5,976 nt of DNA, from the NCBI GenBank assembly GCA_002726925.1, contig PBTJ01000014.1:31126-37101 (forward strand), written 5' to 3'. Below the pieces are notes generated by a model, which ran no database searches, was not told the DNA's origin, and worked only from the letters and a program-made list of their open reading frames with translations. This document shows, piece after piece, positions 1 through 5,976 of the stretch (position 1 is the first letter of the stretch; each line of letters starts with the position of its first letter). Origin of the DNA: Gammaproteobacteria bacterium (GTDB lineage Bacteria > Pseudomonadota > Gammaproteobacteria > Pseudomonadales > Azotimanducaceae). The translations under genes were made by a program, and so were the position numbers.

Positions 1-191
1 TCACTCAGAGTTTGGACCTGATCAACGGGCAAGGCCCCCACGGGCGTCGACTGGACTTCTTAACCCAAGAACTTAATCGCGAAGCCAATACCTTAGGCGC
101 AAAATCGGTTTGCGCCGAAACCTCGGCCGCCTCGATTGAGCTAAAAGTGATCATTGAGCAAATCCGCGAACAGGTGCAAAACATGGAGTGA
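1..191 (+). CDS. yicC: YicC family endoribonuclease, C-terminal fragment
   Basis: The gene enters from the left edge. The frame with codons starting at base 3 is open to a TGA at 189-191 and gives about 62 residues. These contain the conserved YicC tail (DUF1732): GRRLDFLTQELNREANTLG followed by AKS, then a helix with SIELKVIIEQIREQVQNME. This is nearly the E. coli YicC C-terminus. E. coli YicC is reported as an endoribonuclease acting on RNA, with effects on small-RNA stability such as RyhB. That function is known for the family and cannot be read from this fragment. The N-terminal domain lies outside the window. The stop is 166 bases before gmk on the same strand; yicC-gmk adjacency is seen in pseudomonads but not in E. 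coli. Identification is firm; activity is inferred from homology. Confidence 0.93.
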   Translation, partial: TQSLDLINGQGPHGRRLDFLTQELNREANTLGAKSVCAETSAASIELKVIIEQIREQVQNME

Positions 192-200
192 AACGCTTCA

Positions 201-225
201 GCAGCGCGCCAAATTATGGCGCTGC
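201..225 (+). other. Bulged stem-loop just after yicC
   Basis: The left arm GCAGCGCGCCA (201-211) can pair with the right arm TGGCGCTGC (217-225). This gives nine pairs with a two-base bulge in the left arm and the five-base loop AATTA. It begins 9 bases after the yicC stop, where a terminator or an RNA 3'-end protecting hairpin would lie. No run of T follows (the next bases are ATCTGGGC), so it is not a standard intrinsic terminator. It could be a mRNA processing or stability element between yicC and gmk, or chance. Confidence 0.4.
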
Positions 226-278
226 ATCTGGGCAATGGGTAACCACCTCGATTACACTCAACCCAACCATAATTTCAC

Positions 279-290
279 GCCTGCACAGGC
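279..290. repeat. Short dyad in the yicC-gmk gap
   Basis: GCCTG CA CAGGC is a perfect five-base inverted repeat around a two-base centre. It lies about 70 bases before the gmk start, a plausible place for a regulator site. The site is too short to assign to any regulator family and may be chance. The hexamer CATAAT (268-273) nearby resembles a -10 box, but I see no acceptable -35 box at 16-18 bases upstream of it. Confidence 0.2.
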
Positions 291-357
291 TCTGATCTGG
301 GTGATAACTTAGAGGCGGCGCCAACAAGCATGCAAAAGAAGAATACGTAAGAGCACT

Positions 358-975
358 ATGCATACTGGCAACCTTTTCCTTGTATCAGCGCCCTCAGGGG
401 CGGGCAAAACATCAATCGTTAACGCAGCACTGGCTGCCGATGCCAAGCTTGTTGTTGCCGTCAGTCACACGACACGGCCAGCACGAGGCGGCGAGGTTGA
501 TGGCAAGAACTATCACTTTATCGGCGACGAGCGATTTTCGCAGATGATCGATAGCGCAGAGTTTCTCGAACACGCCAATGTGTTCGGTAATCGTTACGGC
601 ACATCTAAGGCCGAGGTCGCCAATAAGCGCGAGCAAGGACAAGACGTCATCCTGGAAATTGATTGGCAGGGCGCACAGCAAGTTCGGCAAGCTATGCCAC
701 AAGCTACGGGCATCTTTATTTTGCCGCCCTCGGTCGAGGCGTTGGGGGAGCGCTTAACCTCACGGGGTGAAGATACTCAAGAAAGCATCGCGAAGCGGCT
801 CAGCGAAGCAAAGCTCGACATGTCCCAAGCCCAGCACTTTGACTACTTAGTGGTTAATGAGGACTTCGATACTGCAATACAAGATTTTGTTGCCATCGTG
901 CGCGCAGCGCGACTGCAAAAAACCGTTCAGTTGCAGCAACCGGCCGTGCAAGCACTGGTGCATTTTGATGGATAA
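358..975 (+). CDS. gmk: Guanylate kinase
   Basis: This cytosolic enzyme phosphorylates GMP (and dGMP) to GDP with ATP, a required step of guanine nucleotide synthesis. The 205 residues match the family size (E. coli 207) and the protein aligns end to end with E. coli Gmk. The P-loop is SAPSGAGKTS at residues 10-19, with K17. The GMP-binding segment includes S36, R40 and R43 in SHTTRPARGGE, then E71 in FLEHANVFG, Y80 and T82 in RYGTS, and D102 in EIDWQGAQQ. The lid region contains R132, R136 and R147, and the C-terminal part has VVNEDFDTA. The ATG at 358 matches the family start; AAGAG at 349-353 is a moderate ribosome-binding site four bases upstream. Gmk supplies GDP, a precursor for the alarmones handled by the nearby SpoT. 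Direct inhibition of Gmk by (p)ppGpp is known in Firmicutes but is not expected in proteobacteria. Confidence 0.97.
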   Translation: MHTGNLFLVSAPSGAGKTSIVNAALAADAKLVVAVSHTTRPARGGEVDGKNYHFIGDERFSQMIDSAEFLEHANVFGNRYGTSKAEVANKREQGQDVILEIDWQGAQQVRQAMPQATGIFILPPSVEALGERLTSRGEDTQESIAKRLSEAKLDMSQAQHFDYLVVNEDFDTAIQDFVAIVRAARLQKTVQLQQPAVQALVHFDG

Positions 976-987
976 ACATCAGCGATC

Positions 988-1016
988 TTGTACTTATATG
1001 GGGCAGTATGTATTCT
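988..1016 (+). promoter_or_regulatory. Weak promoter-like pair before rpoZ
   Basis: In the 76-base gmk-rpoZ spacer, TTGTAC (988-993) and TATTCT (1011-1016) are 17 bases apart, the ideal sigma-70 spacing. The matches to consensus are poor, about 3 of 6 and 4 of 6, and there is no correctly placed extended -10 TG. A promoter serving rpoZ-spoT would be plausible here, but the sequence alone does not establish it; the genes may simply be read through from gmk. Confidence 0.2.
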
Positions 1017-1051
1017 CGCAGCCCGTTCCCGGCACCTAATACGAGATTCTC

Positions 1052-1348
1052 ATGGCCCGAATTACCGTCGAAGATTGTTTAGATCATGTTGATAACCGAT
1101 TTGACTTGGTCATGCTTGCGAGCCGACGCGCCAGAGCACTGCGCAACTACAATACCGAGGCGCTTGTCGATGAAGAAAACGACAAGCCAACGGTCATAGC
1201 GCTGCGAGAGATTGCCAAGGGCGTGATGAGCCACGAGCTGTTGGATAGCCAAGAAATCTCGCCTGATGATGAAGAGGTCAACACAGATTTCAGCTTCTCA
1301 AATTTGAGCGCGGGCCCGTTGGGAGACAATGAGCCTGCAGCAAACTGA
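1052..1348 (+). CDS. rpoZ: RNA polymerase omega subunit
   Basis: Omega is the small subunit that binds beta' and helps RNA polymerase assembly. With beta' it forms ppGpp binding site 1 in E. coli. The protein has 98 residues (E. coli 91). It begins MARITVEDC and continues with the family core [16 protein letters not shown], then [18 protein letters not shown]. The last 35 residues form an acidic, poorly conserved tail. The extreme N-terminus (Ala2-Arg3 and a hydrophobic residue 4), which contributes to ppGpp site 1 in E. coli, is present. The ATG at 1052 reproduces the conserved MAR start; the ribosome-binding site is weak (ACGAG at 1041-1045). The last 20 bases overlap spoT in another frame, so the acidic tail also carries the spoT start signals. 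Identification is firm. Confidence 0.97.
   Translation: MARITVEDCLDHVDNRFDLVMLASRRARALRNYNTEALVDEENDKPTVIALREIAKGVMSHELLDSQEISPDDEEVNTDFSFSNLSAGPLGDNEPAAN
1321..1325 (+). promoter_or_regulatory. Ribosome-binding site of spoT inside rpoZ
   Basis: GGGAG lies three bases before the ATG at 1329, within the last codons of rpoZ. The spacing is shorter than the usual 5-9 bases, so initiation may depend on ribosomes finishing rpoZ. The start itself is well constrained. The spoT frame has a TGA at 1305-1307, and there is no other ATG, GTG or TTG in frame between that stop and the start of the conserved SpoT region. Confidence 0.55.
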
Positions 1349-3527
1349 GGCTCACCAAGAGTCATACTTTGTCGCCCAGCTGGCGGCTGAGGCCAAACGA
1401 TCTGACGTCGCGGCCCCGGCAACCATTGAATCTCTTCTATCCAAGCTTACCTACCTGAAAGACGAGGAAATCGACCTCGTCAAAGCCGCCCACGACTACG
1501 CGCGCAAAGCGCACGAAGGGCAAATTCGCCGCACTGGGCACGAGTACATTACTCACCCCATGGCCGTTGCCCAAATCTTGGCGAATATGAATATGGACCA
1601 TCAGTCGTTGATGGCCGCCTTACTCCACGACGTTATCGAAGACAGTGAAATCAACCGATCCGGCTTGACTGAGCTGTTCGGTGATTCCGTGGCAGATATG
1701 GTGGATGGCGTTTCCAAACTGAGCAAAATATTCGCTAGCCGCGACGAAGCCCAAGCTGAGAATTTTCAGAAGATGGCCATGGCCATGTCCAAGGACATTC
1801 GCGTCATCATGGTGAAGATGGCTGATCGGCTGCACAACATGCGCACCATTGGCGTGATGTCCGATGCGCAGCGCAAACGCATCGCCCGCGAGACCATCGA
1901 GTTCTATGCCCCCATCGCCAACCGCCTTGGGGTGCAAATGATCAAAAGCGAACTGGAAGAACTTGCCTTTCGCGCGCTTTATCCACTGCGCTCCCAGCGC
2001 ATTGCACAGGCCGTCATGGACGCAAGAGGCAACCGCAAGGCCATGGTGGACGAAGTACAAACCACCATTGCCGCTGCCTTGAATCGCGAAGGCATTGTGG
2101 CGGAGGTCATTGGCCGGCAGAAAAACATCTATTCGATTTATCGCAAGATGAAGACCCAACATAAGTCTTTCGCGGAAATCATGGATGTCTTTGGTTTTCG
2201 CATCATTGTGGATCAAGCAGATGCCTGTTACCGGGCGTTGGGGATTGTGCATAATCTCTACAGCCCGTTAGTCGCGCGCTTCAAAGACTACATAGCGATT
2301 CCCAAGGTCAACGGTTACCAATCGCTGCATACCTCACTCATGGGCCCCCAAGGCGCGCCCATCGAAGTACAAATTCGCACCAAGCAGCAGCACGCCGTTG
2401 CAGAAAACGGCATCGCCGGGCACTGGCTGTATCGCTCCAATACGGAATTCGAATCCAGTCAACAACGCGCTCGCCGGTGGGTTTCTGATTTGATGGAGCT
2501 TCAAAGTCGCGCTGGTAATCCCATGGAGTTTATCGAGAGCCTGAAGATCGACCTGTTCCCCGACGAGGTCTATGTATTCACGCCCAAAGGCGAAATCCTC
2601 GAACTGCCGCGCGGTGCCAGTCCAGTCGATTTTGCCTACTGCGTGCATACCGACATCGGTAATCACTGCATGAGCTGTCGTATCGATGGGCAATTGGCGC
2701 CCCTGTCCCAGCAGCTGCAGAGCGGCCAGCAAGTCGAGATCCTCATCGCCGCGGACAGCACGCCGAGCCCTGCATGGCTGAACTTTGCGGTTACCTCTAA
2801 GGCGCGTTCCGCCATTCGCAGCGAGCTGAAACAGCATCAGGCCGGGCAGTCCATCGCGCTGGGGCGCAAGCTCCTCAATCGTGTGCTGGGCGCAGCCAAT
2901 ACCAGCATTAACGATTTGGATTTTCGGCGCCTGCGCCGAGTTTTTTCTGAGCTTGGCGTACGCAAGCTTGATGAACTGCTGCAAAGCATCGGCAATGGCG
3001 ACGTATCCGCGCACCTTGCCGCGCAAAAACTACTCTTTGCTGACAACCCCGATTATCAGTCCATCGCCGTTGAAGGTGCAGGGCCGGTGATCATCGCGGG
3101 GGGCGAAGGCCTAGTGGTCAGCTACGGCCGCTGCTGCTGCCCAATACCTGGGGATCATATCGTCGGCCACATGACGCCGGGCAAGGGCTTTGTCGTACAT
3201 GTCGAAACCTGCAAAAACCTCAAGGAAGTGCGTCGTCGCAGCGCACACGAAATCACGCCGGCGCGCTGGACATCCCACGTCGAAGACGAGTTTCAAACCA
3301 TGCTGCGTGTCAACGTGAAGCGCCGCAAAGGCATCATGGCAGAGATCGCCGCTGAGATATCCTCCTGCGATGTTGGTATGGAGAGTATCAATATTGAGGA
3401 GCGCAGCGCCGACATCAGCACCGTCAACGTCGGCATCACCGTGCGCAACCGCGACCATTTGGCCATGCTCATGCGGCGGCTGCGTCGCAATGCCACGGTG
3501 ATCAATGCGGTAAGACACTTCAGCTGA
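1329..3527 (+). CDS. spoT: Bifunctional (p)ppGpp synthetase/hydrolase SpoT
   Basis: This is a long RelA/SpoT homologue that makes and degrades the stringent-response alarmones (p)ppGpp. It has 732 residues; E. coli SpoT has 702. The HD hydrolase domain (about 45-200) has the metal and catalytic set H76 (ITHP), H100-D101 with E104-D105 (HDVIED) and D166 ([11 protein letters not shown]). The synthetase domain (about 250-360) has YSIYRKM, D286 ([11 protein letters not shown]), GYQSLHT at 329-335 and E346 (IEVQIRT). The RFKD motif (317-320) is the basic RXKD form of bifunctional enzymes, not the acidic EXDD of RelA. A TGS domain starts near D408 ([14 protein letters not shown]). A helical region and a Cys/His-rich domain follow (RCCCPIPGD with C602-C604, then H624 and C628). 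An ACT domain runs from about 655 to the end. In E. coli the TGS region binds acyl carrier protein, linking SpoT to lipid starvation. Both active sites look intact. About 28 residues before ATIESLL have no E. coli counterpart. Confidence 0.97.
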   Translation: MSLQQTEAHQESYFVAQLAAEAKRSDVAAPATIESLLSKLTYLKDEEIDLVKAAHDYARKAHEGQIRRTGHEYITHPMAVAQILANMNMDHQSLMAALLHDVIEDSEINRSGLTELFGDSVADMVDGVSKLSKIFASRDEAQAENFQKMAMAMSKDIRVIMVKMADRLHNMRTIGVMSDAQRKRIARETIEFYAPIANRLGVQMIKSELEELAFRALYPLRSQRIAQAVMDARGNRKAMVDEVQTTIAAALNREGIVAEVIGRQKNIYSIYRKMKTQHKSFAEIMDVFGFRIIVDQADACYRALGIVHNLYSPLVARFKDYIAIPKVNGYQSLHTSLMGPQGAPIEVQIRTKQQHAVAENGIAGHWLYRSNTEFESSQQRARRWVSDLMELQSRAGNPMEFIESLKIDLFPDEVYVFTPKGEILELPRGASPVDFAYCVHTDIGNHCMSCRIDGQLAPLSQQLQSGQQVEILIAADSTPSPAWLNFAVTSKARSAIRSELKQHQAGQSIALGRKLLNRVLGAANTSINDLDFRRLRRVFSELGVRKLDELLQSIGNGDVSAHLAAQKLLFADNPDYQSIAVEGAGPVIIAGGEGLVVSYGRCCCPIPGDHIVGHMTPGKGFVVHVETCKNLKEVRRRSAHEITPARWTSHVEDEFQTMLRVNVKRRKGIMAEIAAEISSCDVGMESINIEERSADISTVNVGITVRNRDHLAMLMRRLRRNATVINAVRHFS

Positions 3528-3534
3528 TCACAAT

Positions 3535-3559
3535 CGCTGTTAGGCAACTCCGCCTAGCG
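3535..3559 (+). other. Bulged hairpin between spoT and ridA
   Basis: CGCT (3535-3538) plus AGGC (3542-3545) can pair with GCCTAGCG (3552-3559). The stem has eight pairs, a three-base bulge GTT in the left arm and the loop AACTCC. It starts 8 bases after the spoT stop and ends 32 bases before ridA. No T-run follows (TATCAACC), so it is not a canonical terminator. It could attenuate, process or stabilise the transcript between the two genes, or be chance. Confidence 0.35.
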
Positions 3560-3591
3560 TATCAACCATTCAAACCAAGGCAGATTTACCT

Positions 3592-4014
3592 ATGACCGTT
3601 GAGCACTCGGCAAGCACCAGAGAGACGATTCAGACATCGAAGGCGCCCAGCGCCATTGGTACCTACTCCCAAGCGGTCAAAGTTGCGGCTGGCCAACTGG
3701 TGTTTATCTCCGGCCAAATCCCACTGGTGCCCCATGCTGATCCGGCGCAAATGGCCATGGTCAGTGACAACTTTGTCGAGCAAGCCCATCAGGTTTTCAA
3801 GAATTTGCGTTCGGTTGCCGAGGCGTCCGGGGGCACGCTCAGCGACAGCACCAAGCTCACGATCTATCTTACCGATCTCGGCCAATTCGCAGCGGTTAAC
3901 GAGATCATGGCGCAATACATGAGCGAGCCCTATCCCGCTCGCGCTGCAGTTCAGGTATCTGCGCTGCCCAAGGGGGCGCAAATTGAGATCGACGCCATTT
4001 TGGTGCTGGGCTGA
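3592..4014 (+). CDS. ridA: RidA family 2-iminobutanoate/2-iminopropanoate deaminase
   Basis: RidA (YjgF/YER057c/UK114 family) hydrolyses reactive enamine/imine intermediates released by PLP enzymes such as threonine dehydratase, protecting other PLP enzymes. It normally acts as a cytosolic homotrimer. The 140-residue protein carries the family landmarks: Y25 in APSAIGTYSQAV, FISGQIPL at 38-45, KLTIYLTDLGQF, and the C-terminal signature PARAAVQVSALPKGAQIEI. R117 (E. coli R105), which binds the substrate carboxylate, and E132 (E. coli E120) are present. It is about 12 residues longer than E. coli RidA, mostly at the N-terminus. The ATG at 3592 is the only usual start codon after an in-frame TAG at 3541-3543; AAGG at 3577-3580 is a distant ribosome-binding site, 11 bases away. 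Its place between spoT and recG differs from E. coli, where trmH sits there. The family is certain; the preferred substrate is inferred. Confidence 0.95.
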   Translation: MTVEHSASTRETIQTSKAPSAIGTYSQAVKVAAGQLVFISGQIPLVPHADPAQMAMVSDNFVEQAHQVFKNLRSVAEASGGTLSDSTKLTIYLTDLGQFAAVNEIMAQYMSEPYPARAAVQVSALPKGAQIEIDAILVLG

Positions 4015-4058
4015 TGTTGTTGGGCGCAAAGGGTTGAGACGAATCGAAGCCAAAGCAT

Positions 4059-5976
4059 ATGGTGGTTGATCCCGAAGGCAGCATCGCCCAGCTCAAAGGC
4101 ATTGGTCCTAAGCTGCAAGAAACCCTGGGTCGCTTGGGCATTTTTCGTTTGCTCGACTTGCTCATTCACCTGCCCGCCCGCTATCAAGATCGCTCACAGC
4201 TGACGCCTCTTGGGGAGCTACGGGCAGGTGAAGACGCCTTTGTCGAAGGCGAGATTCTCGGTAGCAAAATCACCTTTGGCCGCAGTCGTGGTCTTGAGGT
4301 TCTCATCGGCGATGGTCAGCGAGAGCTACGACTGCGGTTCTTTCACTTCAACAAAGCCCAGCAGCGTTCGCTAGCAGATGGCAAACATCTTCGCGCCTTT
4401 GGTGGCGTTACCTTTATTGGCCGGCATCTGGCCATGGCGCATCCGGAATATCAGGTGTTTGAAGCACCGCCCGGGCCACCCAAGCCAGAACTGATTCCCG
4501 TCTACCCAACGACGCAAGGCCTCGGCCAAGCCCGCCTGCGCAATCTCACCAAAGCGCTGCAGCAGCTGGATTGGCCGAGGGCACCGGGCACTCCATTTGC
4601 AAAGCTGATGTATTTGCACCGCCCCGATAGCTTGGCTCGGGTAGCGGAGTTCAGCAAGGCGCTGGCGCTAGATGAGCTATGTGCCTATTACGTGGTCATG
4701 AAGCGACGAGCGCTGAAACGTCGTAAACAACAGGCGCTAGCGCTGCCGCGGAAAGACGGGCTGGGCAGAACGCTGCGAGACAATCTTGCCTTTGGGCTCA
4801 CCGACGCCCAGCGTCGCGTCATATTCGAAACATTGGCAGATCTAGAGAACCACGTACCGATGCTGCGACTGGTTCAAGGCGACGTGGGTTCAGGCAAAAC
4901 CATCGTTGCTGCATTTGCCGCGATTCGCGCCATTGAACACGGCTGTCAGACCGCAGTGATGGCACCCACGGAACTTCTCGCCGAACAACATCAGCTCAAT
5001 TTCCAGCATTGGCTGGCGCCACTGGGCATTGAAGTGGCCCTGCTCACTGGCCAGATGACCGCAAAAAACCAGCGCGAGACCTTGGCACGTATCGCCAGCG
5101 GCGAGGTGCAGGTGGTCATTGGCACCCACGCCCTATTTCAAGACAAAGTGGTATTCCACAAGCTTGCGCTGGCCATCATCGACGAACAGCATCGTTTCGG
5201 CGTGCACCAGCGCATGGCCCTGCAGCAGAAGGGCGCCTACCCCCATCAATTAGTAATGACAGCGACACCGATACCCCGCACTCTGACCATGACGTTGTAT
5301 GCCGACATGGATGTTTCGGTGATTGATGAACTGCCCAAGGGTAGACAGCCCATCACCACCCACACAGCAGCCCAGCCCAAACGCGTGGAGTTGATCGAGC
5401 GTTTGCGCAAAATCTTGGCCCAAGGACAGCAGGCGTATTGGGTGTGCACCTTGATCGAGCCTAGCGATGAAATTGAGGCCCTTTCTGCCGAAGAAGCCTT
5501 TGCTTTGCTTGCCAGGGAGCTACCAGAGTTTAAAGTCGGCCTATTGCACGGGCGCATGAAGGGCGAGGAGAAAGTCGAAGTCATGCGCGCCTTCAAAGCC
5601 GGCGAATATCAACTATTGGTGGCGACCACTGTGGTTGAGGTTGGCGTTGATGTACCGAACGCCACACACATGTTTATTGAAAATGCTGAACGCCTGGGAC
5701 TGGCCCAACTGCATCAATTGCGCGGCCGTGTGGGGCGAGGCCATATAGCCAGCCGCTGCTTCTTGTTGTTCAAGCCCGGCGTAAGCCAAGCCGGACAGCA
5801 TCGCCTGAACGCGCTGCGTCAAAGCCAAGATGGATTCTATCTGGCTGAGCAAGACCTCAAGCTCAGAGGGCCAGGAGACATTCTGGGCACACGGCAATCT
5901 GGCGAACAGAGTTTCAAAATTGCCGACCTGGCCGAGCATGCGCATCTTATGCCCAGAGTGGTGCAGCGCTGTGAGA
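4059..5976 (+). CDS. recG: ATP-dependent DNA helicase RecG, C-terminus cut off by the window
   Basis: RecG is a superfamily 2 double-stranded DNA translocase that regresses stalled forks and processes D-loops, R-loops and Holliday junctions. The window holds 639 codons, open to the edge; roughly 30-50 residues are missing by comparison with E. coli (693). The N-terminus has a helix-hairpin-helix-like LKGIGPKL and LIHLPARYQDR. The OB-fold wedge follows (about 45-135; LRLRFFHFN, HPEYQVFE), then VYPTTQGL. The helicase core has Walker A GDVGSGKT at 274-281, APTELLAEQH, DEQH at 375-378, TATPIPRT at 401-408, and motif VI QLHQLRGRVGRG at 550-561. The translocation-linked segment RGPGDILGTRQSG is at 603-615. 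The Walker lysine is K280, versus K302 in E. coli; most of the deficit lies between VYPTT and the core. The ATG at 4059 follows an in-frame TGA (4035-4037); GTG at 4062 is a lesser alternative. The ribosome-binding site is weak. Confidence 0.96.
   Translation, partial: MVVDPEGSIAQLKGIGPKLQETLGRLGIFRLLDLLIHLPARYQDRSQLTPLGELRAGEDAFVEGEILGSKITFGRSRGLEVLIGDGQRELRLRFFHFNKAQQRSLADGKHLRAFGGVTFIGRHLAMAHPEYQVFEAPPGPPKPELIPVYPTTQGLGQARLRNLTKALQQLDWPRAPGTPFAKLMYLHRPDSLARVAEFSKALALDELCAYYVVMKRRALKRRKQQALALPRKDGLGRTLRDNLAFGLTDAQRRVIFETLADLENHVPMLRLVQGDVGSGKTIVAAFAAIRAIEHGCQTAVMAPTELLAEQHQLNFQHWLAPLGIEVALLTGQMTAKNQRETLARIASGEVQVVIGTHALFQDKVVFHKLALAIIDEQHRFGVHQRMALQQKGAYPHQLVMTATPIPRTLTMTLYADMDVSVIDELPKGRQPITTHTAAQPKRVELIERLRKILAQGQQAYWVCTLIEPSDEIEALSAEEAFALLARELPEFKVGLLHGRMKGEEKVEVMRAFKAGEYQLLVATTVVEVGVDVPNATHMFIENAERLGLAQLHQLRGRVGRGHIASRCFLLFKPGVSQAGQHRLNALRQSQDGFYLAEQDLKLRGPGDILGTRQSGEQSFKIADLAEHAHLMPRVVQRCE

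Noticed and set aside
857..1039. 60-codon plus-strand frame across the gmk end and the gmk-rpoZ gap
   Set aside because: Most of it overlaps the conserved gmk 3' end in another frame, and the translated sequence resembles no known protein and has no evident ribosome-binding site.
1037..1054. TAATACGA resembling the start of a T7 RNA polymerase promoter
   Set aside because: Only the first eight bases match; the following bases diverge, and there is no phage or vector context. Treated as chance.
1620..2252. Open minus-strand frame of 210 codons
   Set aside because: It lies wholly opposite the conserved SpoT hydrolase and synthetase region, and its translation has no recognisable domain; it is a shadow of a GC-rich conserved gene.
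2941..2946. Run of six T in spoT as a possible slippage site
   Set aside because: The run is short, the reading frame through it encodes conserved SpoT, and the frame starting at 2945 meets TGA at once at 2948-2950. There is no sign of programmed frameshifting.
2334..3026. Open minus-strand frame of 230 codons
   Set aside because: It is antisense to the SpoT TGS and helical regions and resembles no family; the plus-strand reading is unambiguous.
3586..4053. Open minus-strand frame of 155 codons over ridA
   Set aside because: It covers ridA almost exactly on the opposite strand and gives no recognisable protein, while the plus strand gives a full RidA.
5392..5460. TTGATCGAGC occurring twice in recG
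   Set aside because: Both copies encode Leu-Ile-Glu in frame within unrelated parts of the helicase; coincidental codon use, not a repeat element.
1..5976. A new defence, mobile or biosynthetic system
   Set aside because: Every sizeable plus-strand gene belongs to a well-known core family, the gaps are short, and there are no direct repeats, transposase remnants or composition breaks visible by eye.

Overview
This window looks like an ordinary chromosomal housekeeping locus from a gammaproteobacterium. All genes are on the + strand, in the order yicC (3' end only), gmk, rpoZ, spoT, ridA, recG (5' part only). The proteins resemble gammaproteobacterial families throughout. The SpoT N-terminal half ([17 protein letters not shown]) and RidA (LTIYLTDLGQFAAVNE) look closer to Pseudomonas-type than to enterobacterial proteins. 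The order yicC-gmk-rpoZ-spoT-ridA also recalls pseudomonads and related marine groups. In E. coli, yicC lies elsewhere and trmH sits between spoT and recG. GC is moderate, in the fifties by eye and not counted. I would not go below class level for taxonomy.

Layout: 1-191 is the YicC C-terminus. The 166-base gap at 192-357 holds a bulged stem-loop (201-225) and a short dyad (279-290) but no convincing promoter. gmk (358-975) is followed by a 76-base spacer with one weak promoter-like pair. rpoZ (1052-1348) overlaps spoT (1329-3527) by 20 bases. A 64-base gap with a bulged hairpin (3535-3559) precedes ridA (3592-4014). A 44-base gap then leads to recG (4059 to beyond the window end). No stretch over 300 bases lacks a gene.

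How the genes fit together: Gmk makes GDP from GMP. SpoT makes and destroys (p)ppGpp derived from GDP/GTP. Omega forms part of one ppGpp site on RNA polymerase. Guanine nucleotide supply, alarmone metabolism and an alarmone target are therefore encoded in one block. YicC (RNA turnover), RidA (reactive enamine/imine clearance) and RecG (fork and recombination-intermediate remodelling) flank it and are functionally less tied.

I found no mobile element, CRISPR array, tRNA, rRNA or toxin-antitoxin module, and no sign of a previously undescribed system. The points worth a second look are modest: the rpoZ/spoT overlap, a SpoT with both active sites apparently intact and an extended N-terminus, ridA at the spoT-recG junction, a RecG shorter than the E. 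coli protein before its helicase core, and unassigned hairpins in two gaps.
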